The notes below the pieces were generated by a model. It ran no database searches, was not told where the DNA came from, and saw nothing but the letters and a program-made list of their open reading frames with translations. A stretch of DNA of 64,000 nucleotides from Procambarus clarkii (lineage: Eukaryota > Arthropoda > Malacostraca > Decapoda > Cambaridae), in assembly GCF_040958095.1 (NCBI RefSeq), contig NC_091188.1, positions 8,550,736 to 8,614,735 of the forward strand. Direction: 5' to 3'. Positions 31,553-43,154 of this stretch are shown here, piece by piece (position 1 is the first letter of the stretch; every line of letters starts with the position of its first letter). A program made the translations under genes and the position numbers.

Positions 31553-32135
31553 GTGACCCTTCCAGACCTAGCAACATCAGCCCTCTACACCTAGCAACAT
31601 CACCCCTCCAGACCTAGCAACATCAGCCCCTCCAGACCTAACAACATCATCCCTCCAGACCTAACAACATCACCCCTCCAGACCTAGCAACATCATTCCT
31701 CCAGACCTAGCAACATCAGCCCCTCCAGACCTAGCAACATCAGCCCCTCCAGACCTAGCAACATCAGCCCTCCAGACCTAGCAACATCATTCCTCCAGAC
31801 CTAGCAACATCAGCCCCTCCAGACCTAGCAACATCATCCCTCCAGACCTAGCAACATCATTCCTCCAGACCTAGCAACATCAGCCCCTCCAGACCTAGCA
31901 ACATCAGCCCCTCCAGACCTAGCAACATCAGCCCTCCAGACCTAACAACATCAGCCCTCCAGACCTAGCAACATCATTCCTCCAGACCTAGCAACATCAT
32001 TCCTCCAGACCTAGCAATATCAGCCCCTCCAGACCTACCAACATCAGCCCCTCCAGACCTAGCAACATCAGCCCCTCCAGACCTACCAACATCAGCCCTC
32101 CAGACCCTTCCAGACCTACCAACATCACCCCTCAA
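31553..32135. repeat. 23/24-bp minisatellite
   Basis: About 24 units of CCTCCAGACCTAGCAACATC plus a short CA(G/T)CC or ATT linker; unit length toggles between 23 and 24 bp. Confidence 0.96.
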
Positions 32136-32394
32136 TAACGTTCGATATATTGTACCTGTCTTGGCCCTCATTCCTTGAGAAGCTGTTTGAGTAATTAGCC
32201 TTGGAGCGAGGGACACGTCTTTTGACAGAGGGGATAGAGAAGGGCGGACGAGGGGACCGGGACACGGTGCAGAGGAAGAGAGAAGAAGGAAGGGGATGAA
32301 GAATGAAGCACAGAGGGAGTGAATGAAAGGGAAGTGTAAGGGAGGAAATGGTACAGCCAGATGCCTGTAGTTTGTATATGTTTGGGTCAAATGG

Positions 32395-32705
32395 CTGGTG
32401 GCTGTCTAAGGAGGTGGATATATGTCTGGTGGCTGTCTAAGGAGGTGGATATATGTCTGGTGGCTGTCTAAGGAGGTGGATACATGTCTGGTGGCTGTCT
32501 AAGGAGGTGGATACATGGCTTGTGGCTGTCTAAGGAGGTGGATATATGTCTGGTGGCTGTCTAAGGAGGTGGATACATGTCTGGTGGCTGTCTAAGGAGG
32601 TGGATATATGTCTGGTGGCTGTCTAAGGAGGTGGATACATGTCTGGTGGCTGTCTAAGGAGGTGGATACATGTCTGGTAGCTGTCTAAGGAGGTGGATAC
32701 ATGTC
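32395..32705. repeat. 31-bp minisatellite
   Basis: Ten units of CTGGTGGCTGTCTAAGGAGG plus TGGATA(T/C)ATGT. Confidence 0.96.
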
Positions 32706-33274
32706 TGGTGGTTGAACAGGAAGGGGCTGATCCTGAAAGGAGGAGGAGGAGCCACGTGTCTTGAGCCACACGTAAGCACCATTCCTGACGTACCTTAGCT
32801 AACAAACCCCGGCACCTTAATCTCATTCGCCAGCTTCCAAACAGCCCCCTTCACCTCACCTTCAAACATCTGACCTTCTACCTTAATTTCGTCACCTCGC
32901 TGGCCCTCCCCTCCCTCTTCCCTTCTCCTAAACATTTCATTACATCAACCTCTTTCCCCTCTAACCCCTCCCTCTCTTACATCCCCTTCCCTCTATCCTC
33001 CTTCCCCACACTCCTCCCTCCCAGGTCACGAGGTCATCTTAACTGAAGGTCAGCGTCAACCAGGAATGTTGAGCCCACCTGAGGAAGCATCGTATGGTTG
33101 GGTTTGATGGTCCCAGCTCGTAGGGTTCGTCGCATGTTTCGATCCGAGGGTTTTAGCCGTAGGGTTGGAATTAATGGCTGGATGAAGTTTTTTTTTTTTT
33201 TGAGCTGCCTGGGGGAGGAGCTGCTCATCAGTGGGTGCTGGTGTACAGACCTTGCGGCTCTGTCTCTCTCCCAT

Positions 33275-33690
33275 GTAGTCAAACTGGTCTGCCTTCTTTC
33301 TCTCATGTAGTAAAACTGGTCTGCCTTCTTTCTCTCATGTAGTCAAACTGGTCTGCCTTCTTTCTCTCATGTAGTCAAACTGGTCTGCCTTCTTTCTCTC
33401 ATGTAGTCAAACTGGTCTGCCTTCTTTCTCTCATGTAGTCAAACTGGTCTGCCTTCTTTCTCTCATGTAGTAAAACTGGTCTGCCTTCTTTCTCTCATGT
33501 AGTAAAACTGGTCTGCCTTCTCCCATGCAATAAAACTGGTCTGCTTTCTCTCTCTCCCATGCAGTAAAACTGGTCTGTCTTCTTTCTCTCATGTGGTAAA
33601 ACTGGTCTGTATTTTCCCATGCAATGAAACTGGTCTGCTCTCTCTCTCCTATGCAGTAAAACTACTCTGCCTTCTCTCTCTCACATAACA
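33275..33690. repeat. 32-bp minisatellite
   Basis: About 13 units with core CATGTAGT(C/A)AAACTGGTCT followed by GCCTTCTTTCTCT. Regular at 33280-33510, then shortened and diverged to about 33690. Confidence 0.95.
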
Positions 33691-33898
33691 TTAGTCACTA
33701 AATTAAACATTTTATCTCGTGTTGACTTCTGTGAGGCTGGACTGACTGTGTTGAACACCAGCTTTGGGTTGTCGAGTCTCATGGGTTGTGTGATTGAATT
33801 TGGTTCCGACTGTCGGGGACAGGAAGCCTGATTGGGTTATCGCCGCCAAGAGCGAGGAAAGATCTTCAGGCTTTGTAAGTTGTTGCGTGTGTGATGAA

Positions 33899-33958
33899 TT
33901 GATTGACTGATGAAGATTAAGCCACCTAAGAGGTGGTACGGGCATGGATAACCCGTAA
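33899..33958 (+). mobile_element. Short SINE-like element, family G2, copy 2
   Basis: TTGATTGACTGATGAAGATT, then CCACCTAAGAGGTGG hairpin and ACGGGCATGGATAACCCGTA. Parallels 11838-11902. Confidence 0.7.
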
Positions 33959-34169
33959 TGTGATGAATCCTGGCCCAGGTTCTCATATACTGCTAGGTGA
34001 ACAGAACCATCAGGTTAAAGGAAGCGTGCCTTAAACATCTCGACCTGCAAGAGCATTGTGTTATATTATTTTCTAGAGGTCTGTTAGGTATTTATCAACA
34101 ATGCTAACATTTTCCATTTTTTACCTAATAACCTGTAAGCGTATTCGTCATGTACATGGGACATCCCAA

Positions 34170-34825
34170 GTCAAATGTGGTGCACCTGCATTGTGTATAT
34201 GATGTAGGGTGCTCCTGCATTGTGTATATGATGTAGGGTGCACCTGCATTGTGTATATGATGTAGGGTGCTCCTGCATTGCGTATATGATGTAGGGTGCA
34301 CCTGCATTGTGTATATGATATAGGGTGCTCCTGCATTGTGTATATGATGTATGGTGCACCTGCATTGTGTATATGATGTATGGTGCACCTGCATTGTGTA
34401 TATGATGTATGGTGCACCTGCATTGTGTATATGATGTAGGGTGCTCCTGCATTGTGTATATGATGTATGGTACACCTGCATTGTTTATATGATGTAGGGT
34501 GCTCCTGCATTGTGTATATGATGTATGGTTCACCTGCATTGTGTATATGATGTAGGGTGCACCTGCATTGTGTATATGATGTAGGGTGCACCTGCATTGT
34601 GTATATGATGTAGGGTGCACCTGCATTGTGTATATGATGTAGGGTGCACCTGCATTGTGTATATGATGTATGGTGATCCTGCATTGTGCATATGATGTAG
34701 GGTGCACCTGCATTGTGTATATGATGTAGGGTGCACCTGCATTGTGTATATGATGTATGGTGCACCTGCATTGTGTATATGATGTAGGGTGCACCTGCAT
34801 TGTGTATATGATGTAGGGTGCACCC
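34170..34825. repeat. 29-bp minisatellite
   Basis: About 22 units of GCACCTGCATTGTGTATATG plus ATGTAGGGT, with variants TATGGT and CTCCTGC. All three minus frames are open because 29 is not a multiple of three and the unit lacks stops there. Confidence 0.96.
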
Positions 34826-34834
34826 GTGCACTTG

Positions 34835-35420
34835 TGTTGTCACCTGTCAACACAGTGAACACCTCATCATCCCTACATTTCATGTGTCGTCCCCACAGAG
34901 CGTGACGTTACAGCTTTAGTTCTTATGGTTGGGCTTGAGTGCGTTGTAGTACAGTCCTCCTGTTAGCATTCTTTTTGAAGGATCATTTTGATTTATTCTT
35001 TCATATTCCTGTTAAATAGTTCTTGGGATAGATATTATAGAGTTAGATGGAGGGTTTGGTATTTCTGTTAGGAGGGAAGAGCTGAGGTACGTGTTGTTTG
35101 GGAGTGAGGAGGGAGGGGCGGAAGGGGGAAGGTTGTGAAGTTAGAGGTGTGAGAAAGGTTGGGGGTGTGACCACCTAGTGAACGTGTTGGTGCAAGTTAA
35201 GGCTAACCTAATTGGTGCGAGGTGTGAACCAACTTTGCTAATTGCCAATTGCTTTAGGTTCCGCACTTACCATCACACGGTGGAGAAGGAGGTGTCCAGC
35301 AGGTGGTAGGAGGAGGAGGAGGAGGAAGATAAAGAAGAAAGGGGGGAAGATGAAGTTGAAGAAGAAGAGAAGGTAGAGAGAAGGGTGCTGGTTGTTCTCG
35401 GGAACCCTCAAGGGTGAGTA
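34835..35420. other. No recognised gene; purine-rich stretch
   Basis: Single-copy looking, with a GGA/GAA-rich strand at 35300-35390. Confidence 0.4.
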
Positions 35421-35424
35421 GTGT

Positions 35425-35832
35425 GTATCCACGGGCCTTCAAGGGTGACATTACTCCCTTGTGATGATTGACGGGCCTTCAAGGGTGACATTACTCCCGT
35501 GTGATGATTGACGGGCCTTCAAGGGTGACATTACTCCCGTGTGATGATTGACGGGCCTTCAAGGGTGACATTACTCCCGTGTGATGATTGACGGGCCTTC
35601 AAGGGTGACATTACTCCCGTGTGATGATTGACGGGCCTTCAAGGGTGACATTACTCCCGTGTGATGATTGACGGGCCTTCAAGGGTGACATTACTCCCGT
35701 GTGATGATTGACGGGCCTTCAAGGGTGACATTACTCCCGTGTGATGATTGACGGGCCTTCAAGGGTGACATTACTCCCGTGTGATGATTGACGGGCCTTC
35801 AAGGGTGACATTACTCCCGTGTGATGATTGAC
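35425..35832. repeat. 40-bp near-identical minisatellite
   Basis: Ten units with core GGGCCTTCAAGGGTGACATT plus ACTCCCGTGTGATGATTGAC. All are identical by eye except the first, which reads CCCTTGTG instead of CCCGTGTG. Very recent expansion. Confidence 0.97.
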
Positions 35833-35839
35833 AAGACAC

Positions 35840-36224
35840 GTGAGAGAAACATTCATGTCAATCACCAAATAGTGTGTTTGGTTCGTACTTTATACTTGGT
35901 GTATATACTTTCCTGAATAATATGTCCCCCCCCCCTCCCATTTAAGTAAAGGAGATACATGAACGTAAGATCAGTAGTGTGTTAACGGACGTTTATCAAT
36001 CATGTCTTCATCTTTTATCAGCGTGTTATCTACTTACCTGTACAAGTACGTATGCTATATTTGACGACTCTATGATACAGCGACTCTATAAAACCCTGTA
36101 ATCAACTTCAGGAGTTTGGATCAGGTATGAAGACCAGTGAACGAACTAGCTTGTTTGATCTGGTGTTGGGTCTGAGGCCTATCAACTGTGAGGGGTTATT
36201 AAGGCAGACCCTTAATGATAGTGA
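35840..36224. other. No recognised gene
   Basis: Single-copy looking sequence with a C run at 35926-35935; nothing recognised. Confidence 0.35.
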
Positions 36225-36597
36225 CCAGCCAGCAAGGGCTGTATTCGTTAGCCCTGAGAGAGACTCATATATAGGAGGGTCTTCACTACGCCATAATATT
36301 CCTGGAGTATGCTCGTTAGCCCTGAGAGAGACTAATATATAGGAGGGTCTTCACTACGCCATAATATTCCTGGAGTATGCTCGTTAGCCCTGAGAGAGAC
36401 TCATATATAGGAGGGTCTTCACTACGCCATAATATTCCTGGAGTATGCTCGTTAGCCCTGAGAGAGACTCATATATAGGAGGGTCTTCACTCCGCCATAA
36501 TATTCCTGGAGTATGCTCGTTAGCCCTGAGAGAGACTCATATATAGGAGGGTCTTCACTACTCCATAATATTCCTGGAGTATGCTCGTTAGCCCTTA
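36225..36597. repeat. 68-bp minisatellite ending in a hairpin
   Basis: Five units with TATATAGGAGGGTCTTCACT and CCATAATATTCCTGGAGTAT at 68-bp spacing. The last unit is followed by an inverted copy of its own ATTCCTGGAGTATGC (arms 36570-36584 and 36598-36612, perfect 15 bp). Confidence 0.93.
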
Positions 36598-36639
36598 GCA
36601 TACTCCAGGAATTCATACATACACGAGTACTCCATACTC

Positions 36640-36870
36640 CCAACCTTCTCTGTCCTTGCTGAATTTCGTTACTTTTATCATAAAACTGCAGTGGGTTTAT
36701 ACAGTATGAAATCCCTTCCACTGAGCCTCGTAGGTGTTTGTTTACAGACCTAATCCTCTGCAGGTGTTTAACTAGTCTTTTCCTTATTATTCTTTTGACT
36801 AATTTTGCAGGGGGATGCTCGTGAGCGTTACTGGTCTGTAGTTAAGTGCCTTCTCCCTATCCCCCCTTTC
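36640..36870 (-). mobile_element. Decayed LINE RT fragment
   Basis: The plus-strand string ACTGGTCTGTAGTTAAGTGC, then CTTCTCCCTATCC, matches LINE-B copy 1 at about 4535-4560. CTGCAGGTGTTTAACTAGTC and ATTATTCTTTTGACTAATTT also align with that region. This encodes part of the RT fingers on the minus strand. Confidence 0.75.
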
Positions 36871-37495
36871 TTGCTGTGGGGTGACGGAATGCCTCCTCCC
36901 TATCCCCCCTTTCTTGCTGTGGGTGACGGGATGCCTCCTTCCTATCCTCCCTATCCCCCCTTTCTTGCTGTGGGGTGACGGGATGCCTCCTCCCTATCCC
37001 CCCTTTCTTGCTGTAGGTGACGGAATGCCTCTTCCCTATCCCCCCCTTTCTTGCTGTAGGTGACGGAATGCCTCCTCCCTATCCCCCCTTTTCTTGCTGT
37101 GGGGTGACGGAATGCCTCCTCCCTATCCCCTATATCTTGCTGTGGGGTGACAGAATGACTCCTCCCTATCCCCCCCTTTCTTGCTGTGGGGTGACGGAAC
37201 GCGTCCTCCCTATCCCCCCTTTTCTTGCTGTGGGGTGACGGAATGCCTCCTCCCTATCCCCCCTTTCTTGCTGTGGGGTGACGGAATGCCTCCTTCCTAT
37301 CCCCCCTTTCTTGCTGTGGGGTGACGGAACGCCTCCTCCCTATCCCCCCTTTTCTTGCTGTGGGGTGACAGAAGGCCTCCTCCCTATCCCCCCCCCTTTC
37401 TTGCTGTGGGGTGACGGAACGCCTCCTCCCTATCCCCCCTTTTCTTGCTGTAGGTGACGGAATGCCTCCTCCCTATCCCCCCTTTCTTACAGTGG
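36871..37495. repeat. 43-bp minisatellite derived from a LINE RT segment
   Basis: About 15 units with TGCCTCCTCCCTATCCCCCC and TTTCTTGCTGTGGGGTGACG. The unit's first half is the LINE text GTGCCTCCTCCCTATCGCCT (minus-strand codons for KKGDREEAL), and the array starts inside a LINE fragment. A minus-strand frame through the array still shows KKRGDREEA. Confidence 0.92.
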
Positions 37496-37725
37496 GTGAG
37501 GAACAAGAAGCAGCCTAGTGTGTGTGCCTTTGGACATAATTTTAAGCGTCTGGTGATAAAAGGGGAAGAGGTTTTGGTTTGTAAGAGATTATCGACGGCT
37601 GTTGTCAACAAGGTAGTGTGGAAAGGGGACGACCACCAACTCTCCGTAAGCTATGCACTAATTGCCCAAAACAACAAGGCTCCTGGTGTTGTGTGGGATA
37701 CCGGCATCTGGTTTGGTTGGAAATA
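37496..37725 (+). other. Unassigned open segment
   Basis: An open plus frame of about 76 codons (VRNKKQPSVCAFGHNFKRLV, then KGEEVLVCKRLS) ends at TAA within GGAAATAAAATAC. Its composition is protein-like, but no family is recognised. Its start lies in the preceding array, so any true start or acceptor is unknown. Confidence 0.25.
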
Positions 37726-37794
37726 AAATACAAAGGCTGTATTTTGTTCATTTGGCGCTAGTCTTGTTGTGTTGCCGTGGGTGGTGTGTGGGGG

Positions 37795-38095
37795 CTGTAG
37801 TTGTGGTGATGGTGATGGTGGTGATGGTGATGATAGTGAGAGTGATGGCGGTGGTGATAGAGATGATGGTGGTGATAGTGAGAGTGATGGTGATGGTGAT
37901 GGTGACGATGGTGATGGTGATGATAGTGAGAGTGATGGTGGTGGTGATAGAGATGATGGTGGTGATGGTGAGAGTGATGGTGATGGTGAGAGGCCAGGGG
38001 GTAATGATGGTGACGATGGTGATGGTGGTGAAGGTGACGATAATAATGATGATGTTGATGGTGTTGGTGATAATGTTGATGATAATAGTAATGAA
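37795..38095. repeat. GAT/GGT trinucleotide-like repeat
   Basis: Interspersed GGTGAT, GATGGT and GAGAGTGATG units; larger blocks of GATAGTGAGAGTGATGG(T/C) repeat at 57-63 bp. Frames in several phases are open but low complexity. Confidence 0.93.
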
Positions 38096-38204
38096 CACAC
38101 TACTTGGCCTAGTATGCAGGGCCCGATTTGCCTAACAGGCAGAGTGTCTATAAATATCTAGATTTCTCCTTGTAAGGTCAGTATAGCTGTGTTAGTCCAA
38201 CAGT

Positions 38205-38260
38205 ACTCACCTAGTTGTGTTTGCGGGGGTTGAGCTCTGGCTCTTTGGTCCCGCCTCCTG
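38205..38260 (-). mobile_element. LINE-A 3' tail fragment
   Basis: ACTCACCTAGTTGTGTTTGC, then GGGGGTTGAGCTCTGGCTCT and TTGGTCCCGCCTC. Only the terminal ~55 bp remain. It is followed by CTGACGAAACGTCGAAAC at 38292. Confidence 0.85.
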
Positions 38261-38261
38261 A

Positions 38262-39165
38262 AGATGAGTGTACTCCTAAAGATGTCACTTTACTGACGAA
38301 ACGTCGAAACAATCAAAATGAATAGATTAAGTCATCTATTGTTTCTTCAGATGGTAGAAGATAGTGGATAGAAGATACGAAAATGTTGAAAGCAGTGAAG
38401 CTTTTACCCAACATCCGACAGCACTCTCCCCCATAGCAAGAGATCCTCGATAGTTTTCATCAAATCAGTCATTAGTGACTGATTTGATGAAAGCGATCGG
38501 TGACAAAAATAAAAGTTTCTAATTAGCTTTAAATCGCCTTCAGACGTATGTGAAGTGTGTCTTTTTATTCATTTTGTAGTAACGGGAGGTGGTCCAAGAT
38601 GGAATTTTCCGTCTGTTCAACATAAGAGGTGTCCAGCACGTCAGCAAGTGTCTCAAACAGCTCGAAATTTCCTCTCATCACTTTTGTCTGTACAGTTTTA
38701 GTTGCATTAGAGAACTCTGCAGTTTATCAACAAAGACAACAAGAAAAAGATGAGCCCCTGCAAAGATTTTTTGCCACTATTCAGCCGAGTAAATATAAAG
38801 TTTGGCCTAGATCGTCCACTAAAGTTTTCAAGACACAATCGTCTTCATAATATTACAACTGAAGCTTTCAGAGTTCTTGCATTATTTTTAATAGTTTAAA
38901 TTGTTTATCAATCCTAAGTGACTAGCTAGCATGGGAGTAGCTCCAGCTCTTGTGCAGCCACGTAGTGTATACGCCTCTTGCCTCATTGCTTCAAAGAGAG
39001 GCTGGCCATAACAAAAATAACTCCTCCATAAAATCATCGTGTTGTATGTATCTCGTGAATACCAACAACTGAACACAATTACTGAACCTTTAGTTCCATC
39101 GGACTGGATGACAAACTTGAGCAAGCTGTGTTCATCACAGGAACAACCTGCTCTTTCATATCTAT
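38262..39165. other. No recognised gene
   Basis: Single-copy looking; AGAGGTGTCCAGCACGTCAG at about 38626 resembles 30267 (AGAGGTGTCCAGTTCGTCAG), suggesting a shared decayed element. Confidence 0.35.
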
Positions 39166-39169
39166 GAAC

Positions 39170-39290
39170 ATATAAGAACATAAGAACAAAGGTAACTGCA
39201 GAAGGCCTATTGGCCCATTCGAGGCAGCTCCTATTTATAACCCCCCAATCCCACTCATCTACAATATATATCCCATATACTTCGCTGAAC
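39170..39290. mobile_element. Dispersed repeat fragment
   Basis: ATAAGAACAAAGGTAACTGC followed by AGAAGGCCTATTGGCCCATT and CGAGGCAGCTCCTATTTATA. I recognise this wording as a common interspersed repeat in decapods; the class is uncertain, and no second copy is in the window. Confidence 0.4.
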
Positions 39291-39299
39291 ATTGTCATC

Positions 39300-39973
39300 T
39301 AACAACACCAAAGTATGGAGTTTATTAGCATATATTTTAGTAAGGCTTTGGTACATGGCAGGATCAGCGTCTCTCCACTGGAGTTGATGCTTGGGGGACT
39401 ATCCTTCTATGGGTTCCCAGATACTATCTTCAAGAAACATGAGACTAGGGATAGGCGTGCCTCCTCCCCTCATTCTATACCCAGGGCGTATCCCGGTGGG
39501 CATGCGGACCCTAGGTTAAAAAACCCTTCGTATAAGGTAGACTTTTTAAAATATTTCGTGATTAATCAAGAAAACGCAGCAACTAGCAAGGACATCATAC
39601 TGCTTTGTTGTAATGGTTGTGTTAGGCTAGATTAGTGTAATTCGCAGTTAAAATATCAGACTATCGTTGAATTGCGGTGTCGGGCTCATTTCCGTCGGAG
39701 AAAATGAATCACAACACACACACAGACTTCTGTTGAGACTCTTGGCATGTCAGGTTCATTTCTCAACTGCATTTTATCGTAGTCTCCATTTGACGAACCT
39801 TGAGGGAAAAGTTTTGTCCGTTTGATTTAATTTTGTTTTGTTTAAAGTTTTGTCGAGTTTAGATATTTAAAATATTAAAGTGTTATAAATATATACATTT
39901 ATATGTATGCGAGCAAGCTTGAATGATCCCCAAGCCAATATGAAACTGAAATATTTCATATATTTATATATTT

Positions 39974-39975
<2 letters not shown>
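39300..39975. other. No recognised gene
   Basis: A 106-codon plus frame at 39315-39635 has no recognised domain. The remainder is AT-rich. Confidence 0.35.

Positions 39976-39977
<2 letters not shown>

Positions 39978-40042
<65 letters not shown>
39978..40042. repeat. (TA)n microsatellite
   Basis: Pure TA dinucleotides. Confidence 0.97.
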
Positions 40043-40047
<5 letters not shown>

Positions 40048-40479
40048 CTTTTTGCACTAAAATTTAATAGGAAACCATCTCCTTATCTCTTCCTAATTGG
40101 GGTTTTTCTCTGTCTTTTCCAGGTAAATAATAATGAGATCGCTTCAAGACTAGTTACTGATAATTGCTGTCTACGAGAAGGTAAGCTATAGAGCCCCACA
40201 CCTCGTATGATGACCTTGTAGCCTCGTGACAGGCTACGAGGTCTGGCACTCAGAGTGTATCGATAGCTTGAGAAAATTTCAAATAGTGCCCACTAAATTC
40301 CTTACATCTTGAAAAGGTCTGTTTCTCAGATTTTGTAAACGGTGTAAAAAAAAAAAAAAATGAGGCAACTATACAAATGTTTTCAAGTTGTCAAGGCTTC
40401 GTGTTGTGCTGCCTGGGTCACTTTATCTTCAGGACAAGCTGCTGGACCAACACATCTGCAACGTAATTGGAGCAACACG

Positions 40480-40482
<3 letters not shown>

Positions 40483-40554
<72 letters not shown>
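40483..40554. repeat. (AC)n microsatellite
   Basis: Pure AC dinucleotides, about 36 repeats. Confidence 0.97.
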
Positions 40555-40556
<2 letters not shown>

Positions 40557-40559
40557 GCA

Positions 40560-41369
40560 TACCCCCCCACCCAAACAGCTACACTAACTTCAACTGGCCA
40601 TATGTATACACCTGTACCTGATCTTTAACTAGCCACACCTGTATCAGAGCACAAACTAACTACAACTGTACCAACGCACAAACTAGCTGTATCTTCACTC
40701 ACTAACTACACCTGCACCCACACCTGTCGTATGTGGCGCCTGAGGAAGGGACCTCCATTATCGTCTCGCCAGACACTTGGGGAAATGTCTCCCTCTTAAG
40801 TCTTGGAATTTCCCTAACTATCGCAGGTGTTTTTGTCCCCCGAAGACTTTACAAAAGACTTTACACAAGACTTCCCAAGTTGTAAATGCCAGCAAAAGTT
40901 GAAGAATATTCTTCTCCGATTTTTTCCTTTTACAGTTACAGGCAGAAGTTACAGGTTATATTTAAAACTTTACAGCTACAGAGGGGAAAAGTTTGTCATG
41001 TTTTATAGCAATATATGGGGGATAATTTTCTTATATTTGAAATTTTAAAGCTTGGTGGTGGTTGGGAGGAGGTCGTTACGTACCCTCGGCTTTTGTCACG
41101 AAGAAAGGTTTTTGTGTACGGCATCTTGCTGGTTTGACACTACTGAAATGACAGTCTTGTCAACTAGGCCATTGTGGTGTTGACAGACAAACAAATTCAA
41201 TGATCTACATACTTAATAAAGAATTCGAGCCAGAACTCTTGATCTTCTTGCTTTACTTGCTTCATCTTTTGCAAACTGAATCATTTCATCTGGTGCAATA
41301 AATGTTCATTTTCAGCAAATTATTTTAATCTTAGACTGTCGTGTAAAGTAACTAACTTGAATCATCATT
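40560..41369. other. No recognised gene
   Basis: Contains loose repeats of ACTAACTACACCTG at 40620-40730. No coding signal. Confidence 0.4.
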
Positions 41370-41455
41370 TGCAGCAGATGTTGTTGTTGTTGTTATTTAA
41401 ATTTAGCTACTCAGAACGAAGTGTCCATGTAGCACGGGCTATGGTGAGCCCGTAA
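41370..41455 (+). mobile_element. Short SINE-like element, family G1, copy 2
   Basis: GTTGTTGTTGTTGTTATTT, then TTAGCTACTCAGAACGAAGT and TAGCACGGGCTATGGTGAGC, CCGTAA. Same order as the 70-bp insertion at 7223-7292 in the opposite orientation. Confidence 0.8.
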
Positions 41456-42595
41456 TTGAGTCTGGTTATTCGCGATAACCTTGTTACTGTGATATTTGGG
41501 TCAAAGTTTAAATGGAGGTGGGGATTCCTCCGTTTTCCCGGTTTATTTTTCGCTTCTGTTTTAGTGCACTGGTTTTAGTCTTGTTTTAATAACATTATCT
41601 TGGTGGCGGATGTGGATGCAGAACTGCTCACTAGTGAGTAATTGCAGCAGATCTATCAAGAGAATTTATAGGCATAGAGAGGTCAGTGGTGGTGCTTGTT
41701 GAGCCGGCGTGTGGCACCTCAGTGACCTCGAGGTCATCAGGAAGATGTGTTGACCCTCAAGGGAACAAGGTGGTGGTAGTTGTGTCCGCTCATGTTGACG
41801 GAGATTGGTGTTGTTCCGGAAGATCCTGTTGTGTAACTTGTGTGCAAAGTCAGTATAGTCTTTGTAGGCTATATAGTCTATATAGTTTATAGTGTGTGTG
41901 TAGTCAGCTATGCAGTCTTGGACACTAAATACAAAGCCTTTTGTTGTTTCTTACTTGACACTATTCTCTTTTGTGGAACACTAAATTAACACCATTCATC
42001 TTCATTTGTAATTAATTTCATCTTAATTTTACAATTAAATTACTTTATTTTTACATGTGCGTAATATGACAGAAAGTTGTAAAACACAGCACACATATAT
42101 TGCATACAAAATCAAATATCAAAGCAAATATGGGGGGTGGGGGGACCTTCGACAAGCCACCGGCTTTCCTGTCCTCGTTGCCTGAGGGCCACTAATCCTA
42201 GTGACCCTCAGGTAAATCGGGTAAAAAATCATGTAAAAATCATACCTACAATCAAATATCCAGCATCACGTTCAAAAAGATAAACATGGATACATTACCA
42301 GCATCACGTGAGGAAATACGAGCTCACGTATCACCACCATGTGACAAAATACACAAGAGTCAAAAGCAACATTTAACCCGTTTTGCATACACATTTTTAT
42401 AAGCACCACTACAAAAATATATTGTATGAAACATTATACAGTCAATGTCATCACGTGGGAATCGAGCGGCTCACCAGCCTGAATATTAAAGCATTAAACT
42501 GTGAGAACAAATTCATCTATGATCCCCCGAGCGACATTCGGTAAACAAAAAACAGATATTGTGGTATATTTTACTTTCGGGTCATTATTCGATGG
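41456..42595. other. No recognised gene; one hairpin
   Basis: Mostly AT-rich. CCTGAGGG (42181-42188) pairs with CCCTCAGG (42205-42212), extended by CACT/AGTG after one mismatch, within a G-rich/pyrimidine segment that may be a repeat end. Confidence 0.4.
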
Positions 42596-42596
42596 A

Positions 42597-42620
42597 GTGT
42601 GTGTGTGTGTGTGTGTGTTT
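42597..42620. repeat. (GT)n microsatellite
   Basis: Short GT run. It is followed at 42649-42671 by two copies of CCACGTGTTCG separated by GACGA-type spacing. Confidence 0.9.
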
Positions 42621-42702
42621 ATTTACAATCAAAAGTATCCTAACCACGTGTTCGGACGACCACGTGTTCGAACACTTTGTTTACGCTTGGCAAAAGAGGC
42701 AA

Positions 42703-42728
42703 CAACATTGCATCATGGTGCAATGTTG
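42703..42728. other. 10-bp perfect hairpin
   Basis: CAACATTGCA, loop TCATGG, TGCAATGTTG. Confidence 0.7.
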
Positions 42729-42729
42729 C

Positions 42730-43150
42730 AATAAGTCTGGCACTGGGGAAAAAAAGTCTTATGATGCCCCCCCTCCTTCTGTACTTGAGGCCTTAACAAC
42801 TTGGTTATTTTGCATAATGATTGATTAATGTCAAAAACATTAATGTGTGAGGGGGGGTTAGGAGGGGGTAGGGGAGGGGGTGTCGTTATATTTGCAATGT
42901 TGCAACTGCGGGGAAAAGTTTGTTTGATTTAAAAATTTTACCATTACGAGCGGGGTGGGAAAATAGATATGTTTACATTCAACATGCTAGTGTGACTAAA
43001 TTTCAGCAGCAAACAATTATATAATTTGATAATGATCGTCAGTATAACTTAATCACCAAGTTTTAGTAACTTGGCAAATTTTTTTTTGTAAGTGAGAATA
43101 CAAAATTTGTTTTTTTTGCGTCAGGTGGAGTATTTCCGTAAGGGTGCACA
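42730..43150. other. No recognised gene
   Basis: A G-rich patch at 42848-42880, otherwise AT-rich. Confidence 0.35.
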
Positions 43151-43154
43151 GGTC

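Noticed and set aside
34125-34883. Minus-strand frames rich in His, Tyr and Cys (CTLHHIHNAGAPYIIYTMQ type)
   Set aside because: Translation of the 29-bp minisatellite in three frames.
37748-38161. Long Ser/Asp/Gly- or Ile/Thr-rich frames around 37.8-38.1 kb
   Set aside because: Product of GAT/GGT triplet-like repeats; multiple frames open on both strands.
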